A stretch of 64,000 nt of DNA from Comamonas sp. Y33R10-2 (GTDB lineage Bacteria > Pseudomonadota > Gammaproteobacteria > Burkholderiales > Burkholderiaceae_C). How positions within the stretch are numbered: position 1 is the stretch's first letter; each line of letters begins with the position of its first letter. Of this stretch, positions 7,582 to 16,735 are shown piece by piece. The stretch covers positions 682,001-746,000 of the forward strand of contig NZ_CP079925.1 in NCBI RefSeq assembly GCF_019355935.1. The letters are read 5' to 3'. The position numbers were made by a program, and so were the translations under genes. Below the pieces are notes generated by a model, which was not told the DNA's origin, did no database searches, and worked only from the letters and a program-made list of their open reading frames with translations.

Positions 7582-10248
7582 TTACCACAGGACCTTCACG
7601 CCGACAGAGGCTTGTACTCCGCTTTTGACTCGGCTGTCCCCGCCATTGGCCCAGATTTTGCCCAGCTCACTGTAAAGGCTGGTGTTATTGCTAAGTTGCA
7701 ATGTGGCACCTGCAGCCAGTTCGGTGGCGGTGTAGCCGCCCTTTGCATTGATATCGGACGATGCTGCAGGTGTGATGAAGGTCGCCATATCCGTCGTGGA
7801 GCTCGCTTTGTAGATGTTGATGCGGCCATAAGGCTGCACTAGGCCAGCACCAGTGTTGAAGCTGCCCTTGATGCGTGCTCCCAGACGCAGTGTCCAGTCG
7901 TCATCAGCCTTGTTTTTCACAGAAGCTAGGCTGAGTGCTGTGTCATCAATGCTCAGCTTACGGTAGATGATTTGCGCTTGAGGTTCAACTTGCCAGCTGT
8001 TGTTGATGGCGAAAGGTTTGCCCAGTTCTAACGATGCCAACCATCCTTCACCCTTGGTTCGGGACTGTGCCTTGTCATCTGCGGTGCGCGAGTCGCTGCG
8101 ATAGTCAGCGCCTTGCAGTACAGCATCTGCATAAAGGCCTGAGGCATCTTGCCAAGTGCCGTAAATGCCCAGATAGCGGGTTCGTAGATTGTTGAAGCCA
8201 ACATATTTACGCTCAACGCCGCTAGCAAAGCCCTTGACGCTCATATCGCCTTCCAGCTGTCCTACATAGATACCGACTTTCACATTTTTGTCAGCATACA
8301 GATCCAAGCCCGCCTGAAAGCCAGACATATGGCCACTGCTCTCGGGACTTACTGTGCCCTGCTGGCGAATGGTTGGATCTGTGCGCAGAACGCGTCCCCA
8401 GACGCGACGGCTTTGATCAATACCGGTGCTGGGATTTAGTTGTGAAGCTTTATCGCCCATACGCTTGTGTAAATCGCCAAGCATGGCCATATCCGCTTGG
8501 CGCAGTTGTGCTGGAAGGGCGGACAGCAAAGGTACTTCAGCACGGTAGGCAGGAGCATGCAAGCTCGAGTGCAGTGCTGCGCCCTGGGCCGTCTGAGTTA
8601 AGCGGTACTCATAAGCACCAGCATCGACGTGACCACCAGCCAGAGTAAAGCTACCTGGCTGCAGGCTAGCTCCTTTCTCTGTTCCCACAACTTCAATTCC
8701 GCTGCCTGTAGTCTGTGCACCCAAGCCCCCTGCATTGGTAATTTGCAAAGACGTATGACCGCTTGCCACGGCAAGGGGGCTGCTCAGCAGTATTTTGTCA
8801 GTGACGCTGCCATCAGCGCCAAGTACCGTAGACAGCGCCAGTGTGCCGTTATTGCCGACATAAGGGCCGGTCACCGTAAGCACGGTTCCTGGAACGGTGC
8901 CGCTAAGACGAATGGAGCCGCTATTGTTCACACCTGCCAAGGTCTGGTTATGGCCCGCAAGATCCAGAACAGCGCCGCTGCTGACTGCATGGGCAGAACT
9001 GCTATTAAACACATTGGCTGCACCTGCCTGCAAAGTACCCGCCTCGATACTCCAGTCGCCTGCGACAGTTTGTGTGCCCAATACAGTCCAAGTGCTGCTG
9101 CCAGTCTTAGAGAAATGACTGAAGTTTTGGTATTGCATACCAATGGTGGACAGGTTGAACTGGCTGTTGTCAGTGCCACCCAGCGTGAGCTCATTACTGC
9201 CTCCTGCTGTAGCCACTACATTGCCCACCATGACCGAACCTGCTCTCAGTTCCAGCGTGTTGTTAGAGCCACTGAAGGCAACGGCGTTCGCTCGAGTCGA
9301 GCCATTGCCAGCCATCCCTCCAACGATGGATCCGCTGTTGATCAGGTGAGTGACGCCATTAATGCCGGCGCCACCAGCACCTGCTATGCCTGCGGCAGCA
9401 TCAGTGCTGCTGCCTCCTATGCCTCCATTTCCACCTGTGATGGAGCCTGCATTGATCACCACTAAGTCAGTGCCCGAAAGTCCCGCACCGCCCTCACCGC
9501 CCGCGCCGCCATTTCCAATGGCTTTGCCGGGAAGTGCGACGCCATTACCGGCTCCGCCATTGCCCCCATTACCCCCGGTCAAGCTACTGCTTGCACGGTT
9601 GGTAATTGAGATATTGCCTGAGGCATTGTCGACAAATAGTCCCGCTCCTCCGTCACCGCCACCACCACCACCACCAGCCCCTCCTGCGCTAGCACCAAGT
9701 TGCCCATCGCTGCCGTTTCCGCCATTGCCGCCTTTGCTGATGATTGTGTTGACGCTCGCATTGTTCACCTCGTACCCATGACCCCCCGCACCACCACCTC
9801 CGCCGCCGTAACTCTCGATGCCACCTGCAGTAGTAGTACCTCCGTTGCCTCCATTTCCGCCAATTGCGGTTTGTGCTGTGCCCGAAGCACCACCACCACC
9901 ACCACCACCAGCTGTGCTACCGGTTACGTCTGCTGCATCTTCTCCGTTTTGTCCTGCATATTTCCCTTCAGCTCCTCCTGATGAGGGTGGATTAGTTGAG
10001 CCATTATTAAAATTCCCCGCAGATTGTCCTGCGGTGCTGCTGTCCCCGCCCATGCCGCCGTTGTTGAAGTCGCCAGCTCCGCCTTTTCCACCTGCTGCCA
10101 ATGCGCTTCCAGACACTACCAGCGCTGTGAGTACCAGCGCAGTACCTCGTCGTTGTTTTTTTCGGTGCGTGGCTCTCTTGGCTGTCTCTGGCGCTGCAAC
10201 CCAAGCTCCAAATGCAGGGTTCCAAATGGATGTATACGTCTTGTTCAC
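7582..10248 (-). CDS. Glycine-rich autotransporter (ESPR signal, C-terminal beta-barrel), prophage cargo
   Basis: An 888-residue type V secreted surface protein. Residues 1-25 (MNKTYTSIWNPAFGAWVAAP) are an extended signal peptide region, followed by a basic stretch and a hydrophobic core ending SALA about residue 51. Residues 53 to about 340 are dominated by GGNGG-type repeats; about 340-590 look like an AIDA/pertactin-type beta-helix passenger. About 610-888 is an autotransporter beta-domain (RVWGRVLR, GFQAGLDLY, VGIYVGQLEGD) ending VGVKVLW with a terminal aromatic residue. The start is GTG 10248, with GGAGAG just upstream. It sits between attL and int, so it is inside the element; a lysogenic-conversion adhesin is the likely role. 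Confidence 0.88.
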   Translation of the reverse strand: MNKTYTSIWNPAFGAWVAAPETAKRATHRKKQRRGTALVLTALVVSGSALAAGGKGGAGDFNNGGMGGDSSTAGQSAGNFNNGSTNPPSSGGAEGKYAGQNGEDAADVTGSTAGGGGGGGASGTAQTAIGGNGGNGGTTTAGGIESYGGGGGGAGGHGYEVNNASVNTIISKGGNGGNGSDGQLGASAGGAGGGGGGGDGGAGLFVDNASGNISITNRASSSLTGGNGGNGGAGNGVALPGKAIGNGGAGGEGGAGLSGTDLVVINAGSITGGNGGIGGSSTDAAAGIAGAGGAGINGVTHLINSGSIVGGMAGNGSTRANAVAFSGSNNTLELRAGSVMVGNVVATAGGSNELTLGGTDNSQFNLSTIGMQYQNFSHFSKTGSSTWTVLGTQTVAGDWSIEAGTLQAGAANVFNSSSAHAVSSGAVLDLAGHNQTLAGVNNSGSIRLSGTVPGTVLTVTGPYVGNNGTLALSTVLGADGSVTDKILLSSPLAVASGHTSLQITNAGGLGAQTTGSGIEVVGTEKGASLQPGSFTLAGGHVDAGAYEYRLTQTAQGAALHSSLHAPAYRAEVPLLSALPAQLRQADMAMLGDLHKRMGDKASQLNPSTGIDQSRRVWGRVLRTDPTIRQQGTVSPESSGHMSGFQAGLDLYADKNVKVGIYVGQLEGDMSVKGFASGVERKYVGFNNLRTRYLGIYGTWQDASGLYADAVLQGADYRSDSRTADDKAQSRTKGEGWLASLELGKPFAINNSWQVEPQAQIIYRKLSIDDTALSLASVKNKADDDWTLRLGARIKGSFNTGAGLVQPYGRINIYKASSTTDMATFITPAASSDINAKGGYTATELAAGATLQLSNNTSLYSELGKIWANGGDSRVKSGVQASVGVKVLW

Positions 10249-10420
10249 TTATTCTCTCCATTGCAGATCAGCCGGCTGATAAAAACTGCAGCGGCTTCAA
10301 ACCTGAATGTCAGAGAGTGTTAGTTTTGATACTTAATTTAGCAATCACTGAAATCAGTTATTTTTCCTTTTAAATACAACTGTTTGGTTAAGAAATGGTC
10401 GTAATTAGGATTGAACGTTT

Positions 10421-11452
10421 TCACCGCACAGCCTTCAACCGCGTAGCTCTCGTTCGGTAATGCTTGCGCGTCACACCAACATTGCTGTGATCCAGCAGCT
10501 TTGACGCCTCATCAATGTCTTCAGCCAGGTTGGCGGCGAAGCTGCGCATATCGCGCAGGTACATGTCACGAATGCGTTTGCCCAGCTCTTCGTTGCCGGT
10601 GACTTCGGCGCGGTAGGCTGCTGCGTCGCGGGCGTCTTCCCAGCGGCGGGAGATCATGCGGTAGGTTACCGGCCGTCCATCTGGCAGCACCAGCACATTC
10701 GGGCACAGCGTATCTACCAGCTCTCGGCGCTGGACGATGCGGGTGAGTACGGGCGACTCGGTGATGTCGAATTCAATAGCGCCCTTGACCTTCTGGGTCT
10801 TGCTGGCAATGCGTTTGAGCAGGCCATTCCTGGGCATCTCTACTGCAATCACATCCTTCAGGCGCATGCCCGTGGCGGATGCCATGTCCATGCCATCGCG
10901 CAGCACCTGATCGGCCTGGGCGTAGACCAGACGGAACAGCTCGGGCGTGACCTCAAAGGTGCGAGCGTTTTCCTCATTCTTCCAGCCGCGAATGCCCTCA
11001 GCTGGCCATGGGCAGCGTGTCATGCCCCAGAGCTTGGCCTTACCCCAGATCAGTCGCAGCAGCGACATCTCGCGATTGCCCTGAGTCTTGGCTGTGCGCA
11101 GGTCCAGATACTGGCGCAACGTTGGCAGATCTACCTCATCCCAGACCATCTGGCCAAAAACAGGCCGGATGGTGCGCAGGTTTTTCAGGTAGCCCGCATA
11201 CGTTTCGCTGCCGTACTTGGGCAGTTCGCGCTCCTCCCAGCGGGCAAAGGCTTCCTCGATACGGCCAATCGTCTGGGGTCGCTGGTTGTGCAGCTCATCC
11301 CACTTCAGCAAGGCCTTGGCATGGTCGGTGCCCAGACGAATGTCGGGCTTGCTTTCCTTGCGCATGTCGTAGACGTAATAGACATAAGCCTTGCCACCCT
11401 TGCCCTTGTAGACCTTGGTGCGCAGGCGTGGGTGCATGGTGATCTTTGGCAT
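10421..11452 (-). CDS. int: Tyrosine-recombinase integrase
   Basis: 343 residues. An N-terminal arm/SAM-like domain (about 60-150) precedes the catalytic domain. Visible catalytic residues are R197 (ATGMRLKD), a Lys in QKVKG (219-223), R303 (YLRDMRSFA), H322 (LLDHSNVGVT) and nucleophile Y332 (RKHYR). The usual box II His is replaced by R300, as in many phage integrases reading RDLR. It catalyses integration and excision at the tRNA-Leu att site. It lies 3 kb from attL, separated by the autotransporter, and is downstream of the DUF4224-like gene on the same strand. Confidence 0.93.
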   Translation of the reverse strand: MPKITMHPRLRTKVYKGKGGKAYVYYVYDMRKESKPDIRLGTDHAKALLKWDELHNQRPQTIGRIEEAFARWEERELPKYGSETYAGYLKNLRTIRPVFGQMVWDEVDLPTLRQYLDLRTAKTQGNREMSLLRLIWGKAKLWGMTRCPWPAEGIRGWKNEENARTFEVTPELFRLVYAQADQVLRDGMDMASATGMRLKDVIAVEMPRNGLLKRIASKTQKVKGAIEFDITESPVLTRIVQRRELVDTLCPNVLVLPDGRPVTYRMISRRWEDARDAAAYRAEVTGNEELGKRIRDMYLRDMRSFAANLAEDIDEASKLLDHSNVGVTRKHYRTRATRLKAVR

Positions 11453-11462
11453 TGTTCTCCTC

Positions 11463-11672
11463 TTATCGAATGGCGCTCAGGTTCATGCCGCTGCGTGTCA
11501 GCATGACCTTGCCTGCCAGCCAGTCCCGCACGTGCTCGCGTGAGACGATGATGCGCTTGCCATCCTGCTGGTACGGAATGCAGCGCAGCTTCAGCCAGCT
11601 GGACTTATGCGAGTTCTCGCAGCCCCCGGTGAGACGGCTCAGCTCTTGGTTGCTCAGGTATTCGTTATTCAT
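11463..11672 (-). CDS. DUF4224-like small DNA-binding protein, possible excisionase
   Basis: 69 residues from ATG 11672: MNNEYLSNQELSRLTG, then IPYQQDGKRIIVSREHVRDW. This looks like the short DUF4224/AlpA-type winged-helix proteins usually encoded just before phage integrases. Its start is 5 bases after the stop of the 70-aa gene upstream and its end 10 bases before int. A recombination directionality role is inferred from size, HTH look and position. Confidence 0.65.
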   Translation of the reverse strand: MNNEYLSNQELSRLTGGCENSHKSSWLKLRCIPYQQDGKRIIVSREHVRDWLAGKVMLTRSGMNLSAIR

Positions 11673-11676
11673 TGAA

Positions 11677-11889
11677 TTACGCCTCAGCTTCTTCAACTCG
11701 CTCCACCCGCAACACTCCCTTGCCGCTGGCCAGATGGGCCTGAGCCTCGGCCTGGGTTGCGTTGCTCGCTTTCAGGCGAATGGTGGGCAGCAGGCCGGCG
11801 TCGGCCAGATCTTCCAGATTGCTAGGGTTGGCGTTGGTCGGAATGAGGATGGCACGGTAGCTGCGCAAGGTGGTGATGTTGTGGTCCAT
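11677..11889 (-). CDS. Hypothetical phage protein (70 aa)
   Basis: A small soluble protein (MDHNITTLRSYRAILIPTNA) rich in Ala and Leu. Co-directional with int and the replication genes, with tight spacing on both sides. Not recognised; an early-operon accessory gene. Confidence 0.65.
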   Translation of the reverse strand: MDHNITTLRSYRAILIPTNANPSNLEDLADAGLLPTIRLKASNATQAEAQAHLASGKGVLRVERVEEAEA

Positions 11890-11909
11890 GGTGTGGCTCC
11901 GGTGGTTGC

Positions 11910-12134
11910 TCAGATGGCTTGCTTGAAAAGGGGAAGGATTTGCGCGCCGTGTTCCAGCTCCAGTGCTTGCTGGGCCTGCGTTGCATCGGCGGCAGCTTTC
12001 TTGGCAGTTCGGTCTTGCTCGCGGCGGATGGCGGCGAAGCGTTTGGCCAAGTCGGTGCCCACGGCGGGCGTGTACTTGAAGCCCGCGGCCTGATTGACGG
12101 CGCTGCGGCTGGGTTCGGTGCGTTTTGCGGACAT
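11910..12134 (-). CDS. Hypothetical phage protein (74 aa)
   Basis: A small, highly charged, mostly helical protein (KRFAAIRREQDRTAKKAAAD) likely to form a helix or coiled coil. AGGAGGAG precedes the ATG at 12134. Twenty-one bases follow the replication gene. Family not recognised. Confidence 0.65.
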   Translation of the reverse strand: MSAKRTEPSRSAVNQAAGFKYTPAVGTDLAKRFAAIRREQDRTAKKAAADATQAQQALELEHGAQILPLFKQAI

Positions 12135-12155
12135 GGGTACTCCTCCTGTGATGGA

Positions 12156-14258
12156 TTAGTGGGCGTTTTGAAAGAAATGGGCTGCTTGCTGGAAGCGGCT
12201 GGCCATCGTTGGCGGCTGGTACAGCACCGAATCGGGGCTGTTTGGACTGCTCCAGTCCTCTGGTTCGTGGTCTCCACGACCAAAAAACTCTCTAGCCGTC
12301 TCGCCCGTTAGGCGGGCCGTACAGTTATTGAAACCAGTCCAAGGGGCCGCCAGCGGCGGCCTGGACACGGCCATGCCTGTGCCCTGCGCCTCATCGTCCC
12401 CTTGGGTGGTTTCAGTGCTGTCAGATGCAGAAAACGTGGAAACGTAGGGCGTCCATGCAATGCGGCGGCTGGTGAGCCAGCGACCACGCATACAACCGCG
12501 CTGCGGCGTCAGGCCCACGATGCGGCCTTGCGTAATTTCTTCGCCGTACTGGTTGACTGCACCCACCTCGGGCGTGCGGTTCACAACGCGCAGATGCCAC
12601 TCAGAGCGCTTGCAGGCATGGCCACCCATGGCCTCCATAAAGCTGCACCAGTCGGCACGTATCTCGCCGTGGCGGTGGCATGCCGTATAGGCGCGGCGGG
12701 TATCGCGGTCACCCTCGCGGCCAAACAGTTCCAGCTGGTCTTTGCTCACGCGGCGCAGCTCGCGCCACACCGTCACGCTGGGCATGCCAATGGTCTGAAA
12801 CTGGCGAATGCCCCAATGGCTGGCCCATGCATCCACCCGGCGGTAACCGGCAAAGCCGTCTTTCTCGGATTCCTTGGCCTCGGGCTGCACGGGTTTGTCC
12901 AGCTCCAGCGCCATCTGCACTTCCTGACCCTGCACCACATCGGTGTGCTCGGCCAGCGCGTGGTGGCCCACGGACTTGGCGATGTACTTGGCCACATAGC
13001 CTGCAGCACCACCAGACACCATGCGCTTGATGCAGACCCGATTCTTTTGCGCACCGGGCTCATCGCCTTCATCGGCCAGCCAGTACTTGCGAATCAGGGC
13101 TTCCAGCGCCTGGGCTTGTTCTTCGTTTTCCACCCATACCAGCGCATGCCAGTGAGGCGTGGCGTCATGATGCGGCTCAGCCACGCGCAGGCCATACATG
13201 GCGATTATTTTGCGCTTGGCTGCGCTGCGCAGCTTTTGCCAGTTCCCGCGCAGCCACATCTGGCCGTCACGGGGGGTGATGCCCGGCTCATACTTTTCAT
13301 TGGGTACCGGGCGGCCGCCACGGCCCAGCTTTACGGGGTGGAAGCGGCTGGGCAGCGTCAATGTGAGGAACAGCCCGACATGAGCGCGGGCATCGGCATA
13401 TTCCTCTGCACCACGCACACGCGTCATCAACTCGCCGCCGCGTACTACGGGGTTGGATGTGCCCAGTGCCGCCAGCTCGCCCAAGTTGTAGATCTGGCCA
13501 GCCTCATTGGTATAGAGCGAACGGGCCAGCGCCTCGGCATTGCGCTTGATCTGGTGCGTGCGGCGTATCAGCCCTGCATGGCTGATGTAGCCACCGCTGG
13601 CACGGTGCACCATGCCCAGACGGATATAGCCACCTTCCACCACACGGGCCACGTGCGTACGCAGACGCCTGCGCCACCAGCGCGGGTCTTGCGCACGCTT
13701 TACGGCAGGCAGCCCTTCAATCGGCTTGTCTTCCTCCACGCCAATCATGCGCACCAGCATGCGAATGGCGTCCACGCGGCGCGCAATGCTACGTGCCTCC
13801 TCAGCTTCCTTCTCTTCTTCAGTCTGGCGCTTGCCCTTAGCCAACCGCTGCAGCACCTCGGTGGCGCGCTGGCTGTTTTCTTCGGCAATACATACAGCCT
13901 CCAGCTCACCCGCCTGCCCAGCCAGTGCATTGGCCCATTGGCAGATCTCGTAGTCGTCCAGATTCCAGCGTATGGCATCGCCATAGGCGTCTTGGAATTC
14001 AGCCAGCTCCTGCAGTCCATCCCAAGCCTTCACCCAATCGGGTGGCTGCTGGATATACCAGCGTGCTTGCTCGTTCGCATCAGCCCCCATGGGCGGCACA
14101 GCCTCAAACTTGTGAAAGCGATTGCGTATGACTGCGCGCCATGCGTCTGGCGCATCGGCAATGATGCGCTCCAGATGCTCGGCCACATGCCGCAGCTGGG
14201 GCTTGTTCTTGCGCCAGTCGGGCAGGCTCTTGGGCAGTTCGCGCAGTATCTTGGCCAT
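12156..14258 (-). CDS. A: P2 gpA-like rolling-circle replication endonuclease
   Basis: 700 residues with HUH-endonuclease hallmarks: the metal-binding segment PHHDATPHWHALVW (H369-x-H371) and a two-tyrosine motif YVAKY (Y421, Y425), as in P2 gpA. It nicks its own origin and starts rolling-circle replication. The N-terminal 300 residues include a charged helical segment (140-165). As in P2, the origin is probably inside this gene; I cannot place it. Confidence 0.92.
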   Translation of the reverse strand: MAKILRELPKSLPDWRKNKPQLRHVAEHLERIIADAPDAWRAVIRNRFHKFEAVPPMGADANEQARWYIQQPPDWVKAWDGLQELAEFQDAYGDAIRWNLDDYEICQWANALAGQAGELEAVCIAEENSQRATEVLQRLAKGKRQTEEEKEAEEARSIARRVDAIRMLVRMIGVEEDKPIEGLPAVKRAQDPRWWRRRLRTHVARVVEGGYIRLGMVHRASGGYISHAGLIRRTHQIKRNAEALARSLYTNEAGQIYNLGELAALGTSNPVVRGGELMTRVRGAEEYADARAHVGLFLTLTLPSRFHPVKLGRGGRPVPNEKYEPGITPRDGQMWLRGNWQKLRSAAKRKIIAMYGLRVAEPHHDATPHWHALVWVENEEQAQALEALIRKYWLADEGDEPGAQKNRVCIKRMVSGGAAGYVAKYIAKSVGHHALAEHTDVVQGQEVQMALELDKPVQPEAKESEKDGFAGYRRVDAWASHWGIRQFQTIGMPSVTVWRELRRVSKDQLELFGREGDRDTRRAYTACHRHGEIRADWCSFMEAMGGHACKRSEWHLRVVNRTPEVGAVNQYGEEITQGRIVGLTPQRGCMRGRWLTSRRIAWTPYVSTFSASDSTETTQGDDEAQGTGMAVSRPPLAAPWTGFNNCTARLTGETAREFFGRGDHEPEDWSSPNSPDSVLYQPPTMASRFQQAAHFFQNAH

Positions 14259-14275
14259 GGCGTACTACTCAATGC

Positions 14276-14743
14276 CTACCAAAGGCTGACCAACGCAACC
14301 AGGCGCGCAAAGTGGCGCTTGGCAATACGCAACTCAGACTTGATGGCACCGCGCTCGGGCGGCGGCATGGACTGGAAGTCTCGGCCCGCCAGCGTGGGCA
14401 AGTCCCCCTCAATACCGCAAAGCAGCAGCAAAGCCATGCGCCAGCGCACGGGTAAGGCCATCCACTCCTGATTCTCTGCATCGATGTAGCCACGGCCCGC
14501 GCTGCGGCGGTAGTCCTCGCGCAGTGCCTTGAGCTTTTTGCGCACAGCCAGCGGCATAGGGGCCGCGTCATCCTCGCGCAGCGGGCCCCATGCGTCGGTG
14601 GTGATACGCAGCAGATCGGTAGCACCCGGCAGCAGTGCAAGAGGGCTCACCTCTGCGGCCTGCTCAGCAGTGTCGAGCAGCCCAGCCGGAGCCAACCGGG
14701 GAGCCTGCAAAGGCAGTGCATGAGAGAGAGGACTGCTTTGCAT
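14276..14743 (-). CDS. Hypothetical phage protein (155 aa)
   Basis: A soluble helical protein with ITTDAWGPLREDDAAPMPLA and RWRMALLLLCGIEGDLPTLA. Co-directional and tightly packed with gene A and its upstream neighbours. Family not recognised; presumed replication-region accessory gene. Confidence 0.65.
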   Translation of the reverse strand: MQSSPLSHALPLQAPRLAPAGLLDTAEQAAEVSPLALLPGATDLLRITTDAWGPLREDDAAPMPLAVRKKLKALREDYRRSAGRGYIDAENQEWMALPVRWRMALLLLCGIEGDLPTLAGRDFQSMPPPERGAIKSELRIAKRHFARLVALVSLW

Positions 14744-14745
14744 GC

Positions 14746-14997
14746 TCAGACCTTCACGCAGCTCAGAAACCAGGCGTCGCCATACAGCTGCTCAACAAAG
14801 CCCTGAGCCACCGTGCGGGTCGGGGCCGAGATCACCAGCTCGCGTTTGATGCGCTGGCCATCCACATGGCGCACCCGGTAGTGGTTGTGACGCACGGCAG
14901 TGCGCAACTGCTGGGCCACCTGATTGATGGACTTGGCACCGCTGGACGGAAAGGTCAGCGTGTGAAACAGGCCTTGGACAGATTGCAGCGGCTTCAT
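14746..14997 (-). CDS. Hypothetical phage protein (83 aa)
   Basis: Small basic protein (AVRHNHYRVRHVDGQRIKRE). Its start overlaps the stop of the 133-aa gene by 4 bases (ATGA), indicating coupled translation. Not recognised. Confidence 0.65.
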   Translation of the reverse strand: MKPLQSVQGLFHTLTFPSSGAKSINQVAQQLRTAVRHNHYRVRHVDGQRIKRELVISAPTRTVAQGFVEQLYGDAWFLSCVKV

Positions 14998-15395
14998 ACG
15001 GCAGCTCCTTCTGTGCGGGCAGTGACTGCCGCAGCGCGCTCAGAAGCTTCGTACTTGGCCCACTCTTCGGAGCTCATCTCGCCAGCCGCTTCAGCCATAT
15101 AGGCACCGGCGCGCAGCAGCTTTTCCAGCTGCGATGCCAGGCCGGCAGGAATCTCCAGACTGAAAAAGCCCGCCGCGTGCGTAACGTCGAGGGAGATACG
15201 GCGATCACTGCCATGTGCATTTGCATAAGCCCAGACAGCAAGGCCGGTCTCGGGCGTCAGCTGGATGCTGCCCACCCGGGCGAGGCGGCGAGATAAAGGG
15301 CTGACATTCTTGTTTGAGCTGATTTCGCTTTGCGTCTGAGCCTGCAGCGCTTTGTGCATGTACTTGCGTACGTATTGCGTATTTACGCCGCTCAT
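14994..15395 (-). CDS. Hypothetical phage protein (133 aa)
   Basis: Starts MSGVNTQYVRKYMHKALQAQ and has an acidic Ala/Glu-rich C-terminal helix (EEWAKYEASERAAA). It overlaps its neighbours on both sides by 4 bases, so it is part of a coupled early operon. Not recognised. Confidence 0.65.
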   Translation of the reverse strand: MSGVNTQYVRKYMHKALQAQTQSEISSNKNVSPLSRRLARVGSIQLTPETGLAVWAYANAHGSDRRISLDVTHAAGFFSLEIPAGLASQLEKLLRAGAYMAEAAGEMSSEEWAKYEASERAAAVTARTEGAAV

Positions 15396-15799
15396 ACCGC
15401 ACCGCCTTCCTGCTGCTCATGAAATAGCACCGCAGGCTCAAACTTCTCCAGCTTGATCAGCCACTCCTTTTTGCACTTGCCTTTGAGCTTCCACATGTGC
15501 GCCAGATGCTCAAAGCGCTCGCCAAAGTCGTTGCGGCCATAGACCTTGTTCAGCCAGTCATGCACCTCCAGGCGAATGCGGGCATCAAACAGCATCAGCG
15601 CCATGGCGTCTTCCAGCATCTGGCCATCCAGCAGGCGCAGATCTGTCAGATCAAAAGGGAAGCGTGTGCCGTTGTACATGCCCAGAATGAGCCGTGCAGC
15701 CACTCGCGCACCGCCGTGGTCGTTTCGCCATGCGAGGAAAAAGAACCGCGACAGAGCACGCAGGGCGGCACGGTTTGTAGGGGTAAGGGCTTTAGTCAT
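15392..15799 (-). CDS. Hypothetical phage protein (135 aa)
   Basis: Starts MTKALTPTNRAALRALSRFF and has GTRFPFDLTDLRLLDGQML, a layout shared by small proteins of Comamonadaceae/Burkholderia P2-like prophages. The ATG is preceded by GGAGGACATAGCG. First gene of a four-gene overlapping cluster; function unknown. Confidence 0.65.
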   Translation of the reverse strand: MTKALTPTNRAALRALSRFFFLAWRNDHGGARVAARLILGMYNGTRFPFDLTDLRLLDGQMLEDAMALMLFDARIRLEVHDWLNKVYGRNDFGERFEHLAHMWKLKGKCKKEWLIKLEKFEPAVLFHEQQEGGAV

Positions 15800-15909
15800 C
15801 GCTATGTCCTCCGGGTTTTTGGGCGTAAAAATCCCCGCAGCGCCTGCAAGTCAGGCTCTGTCGGTGTGAAAGAAAAGAGAGAGGGGAGGCGCCAGTTCAG
15901 GCGCTGGGC

Positions 15910-16422
15910 TTACTCGGGCGGGCCACTGCCACCCGTAAACAAATCACCCGTGACCGGGCGGGTAAAGCGCGTCTCATGGGCGGCGGTTCCTGCATGCTCC
16001 AGCTGGCTCAGCAGCATCTCGCGGCGCACGTGGCTGGATAGGGGGAGGGACACACTCGGGTCGGGCGTCGCGCTGGGCGATAGGGTGCGCACCACCTCCA
16101 TCAACGCCACAAAGGTGTGACCGCATTCGGGGTTGGTGCACCAGTAAATCAGCTCACGCGTTAGCCGGCTCATCTTCTGGCTGGAGCGAATCAGGCAAGG
16201 CGTCTCGCAATGCGGGCACTCTTGACGGGTGCTTTCCTTGCAGCCTGCGCTCACACGCCCGCCCGGTGCCTGTTGCACTGTGTTGCGTGCCTGTGCGCTT
16301 TGGCTTGCGGGCATTGCCGTGGATGCACCACGTGTGGGCACCGGCTGGCCTGCCAGCATGGAAGCCACGACAAAGCTGCTGCCAGTGGCTGCGCTGTGGG
16401 GTGAGGGCAAAGTCTTTTGCAT
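15910..16422 (-). CDS. ogr: Ogr/Delta-like late-gene activator with long N-terminal extension
   Basis: Residues 70 to about 130 match the Ogr/Delta zinc-finger family: CPHCETPCLIRSSQKMSRLT, then WCTNPECGHTFVALMEVVRT and SPSATPDP, giving C-x2-C...C-x4-C zinc ligands. Ogr activates P2 late promoters with RNA polymerase. Normal Ogr proteins start just before the first Cys pair; here about 68 Ser/Ala/Pro-rich residues precede it, and no ATG lies between residue 37 and the finger. Either the extension is real or a non-ATG start is used. In P2 ogr lies next to D at att; here it lies beside the repressor. Confidence 0.82.
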   Translation of the reverse strand: MQKTLPSPHSAATGSSFVVASMLAGQPVPTRGASTAMPASQSAQARNTVQQAPGGRVSAGCKESTRQECPHCETPCLIRSSQKMSRLTRELIYWCTNPECGHTFVALMEVVRTLSPSATPDPSVSLPLSSHVRREMLLSQLEHAGTAAHETRFTRPVTGDLFTGGSGPPE

Positions 16423-16441
16423 GGCTGGGGCTGCCTTGTGC

Positions 16442-16702
16442 TTAGCCTTGCACCGGGGTGGTGAGCGGGGGCTGAATCAGCGATTCGGGCTCCAGCTGAA
16501 TGCGGCCGGTGCGGCGAAACTGCTGCATGCCCATGCGGTAGATCAGGCGGGCAAAGTTGCTGGCACTGCGGCCTTGCTCATCGGCCGCCTGCAGCGCTTC
16601 ATCGCGCTCGCTGGCGGTCAGGCGCAGGGGGATGGGCTTGTCAATGCACAACCCATCCAGCGTGGCGGAACGCGAACGGGTGCTTTGTTGCGTGGTGGTC
16701 AT
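16442..16702 (-). CDS. Ribbon-helix-helix-like early regulator (86 aa)
   Basis: From ATG 16702: MTTTQQSTRSRSATLDGL, then IPLRLTASERDEALQAADEQ and SASNFARLIYRMGMQQF. The beta strand plus two helices fits an Arc/MetJ-type RHH domain. It is the first gene leftward from the control region, opposite the repressor, the place Cox/Cro-like proteins occupy. That role is inferred from position only. Confidence 0.65.
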   Translation of the reverse strand: MTTTQQSTRSRSATLDGLCIDKPIPLRLTASERDEALQAADEQGRSASNFARLIYRMGMQQFRRTGRIQLEPESLIQPPLTTPVQG

Positions 16703-16735
16703 GTAGGATTGGGGCAGAGTGTTACAGGTTGAATG

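Noticed and set aside
9400..10070. Repetitive GCC/CCACC tract as a possible CRISPR or tandem repeat array
   Set aside because: It is the coding sequence of GGNGG-type glycine repeats in the autotransporter; no uniform repeat-spacer structure.
12402..14471. 689-codon plus-strand open frame opposite the replication gene
   Set aside because: The minus strand encodes a gpA protein with HUH and YxxxY motifs; the plus product has shadow composition rich in His, Gln and Ala.
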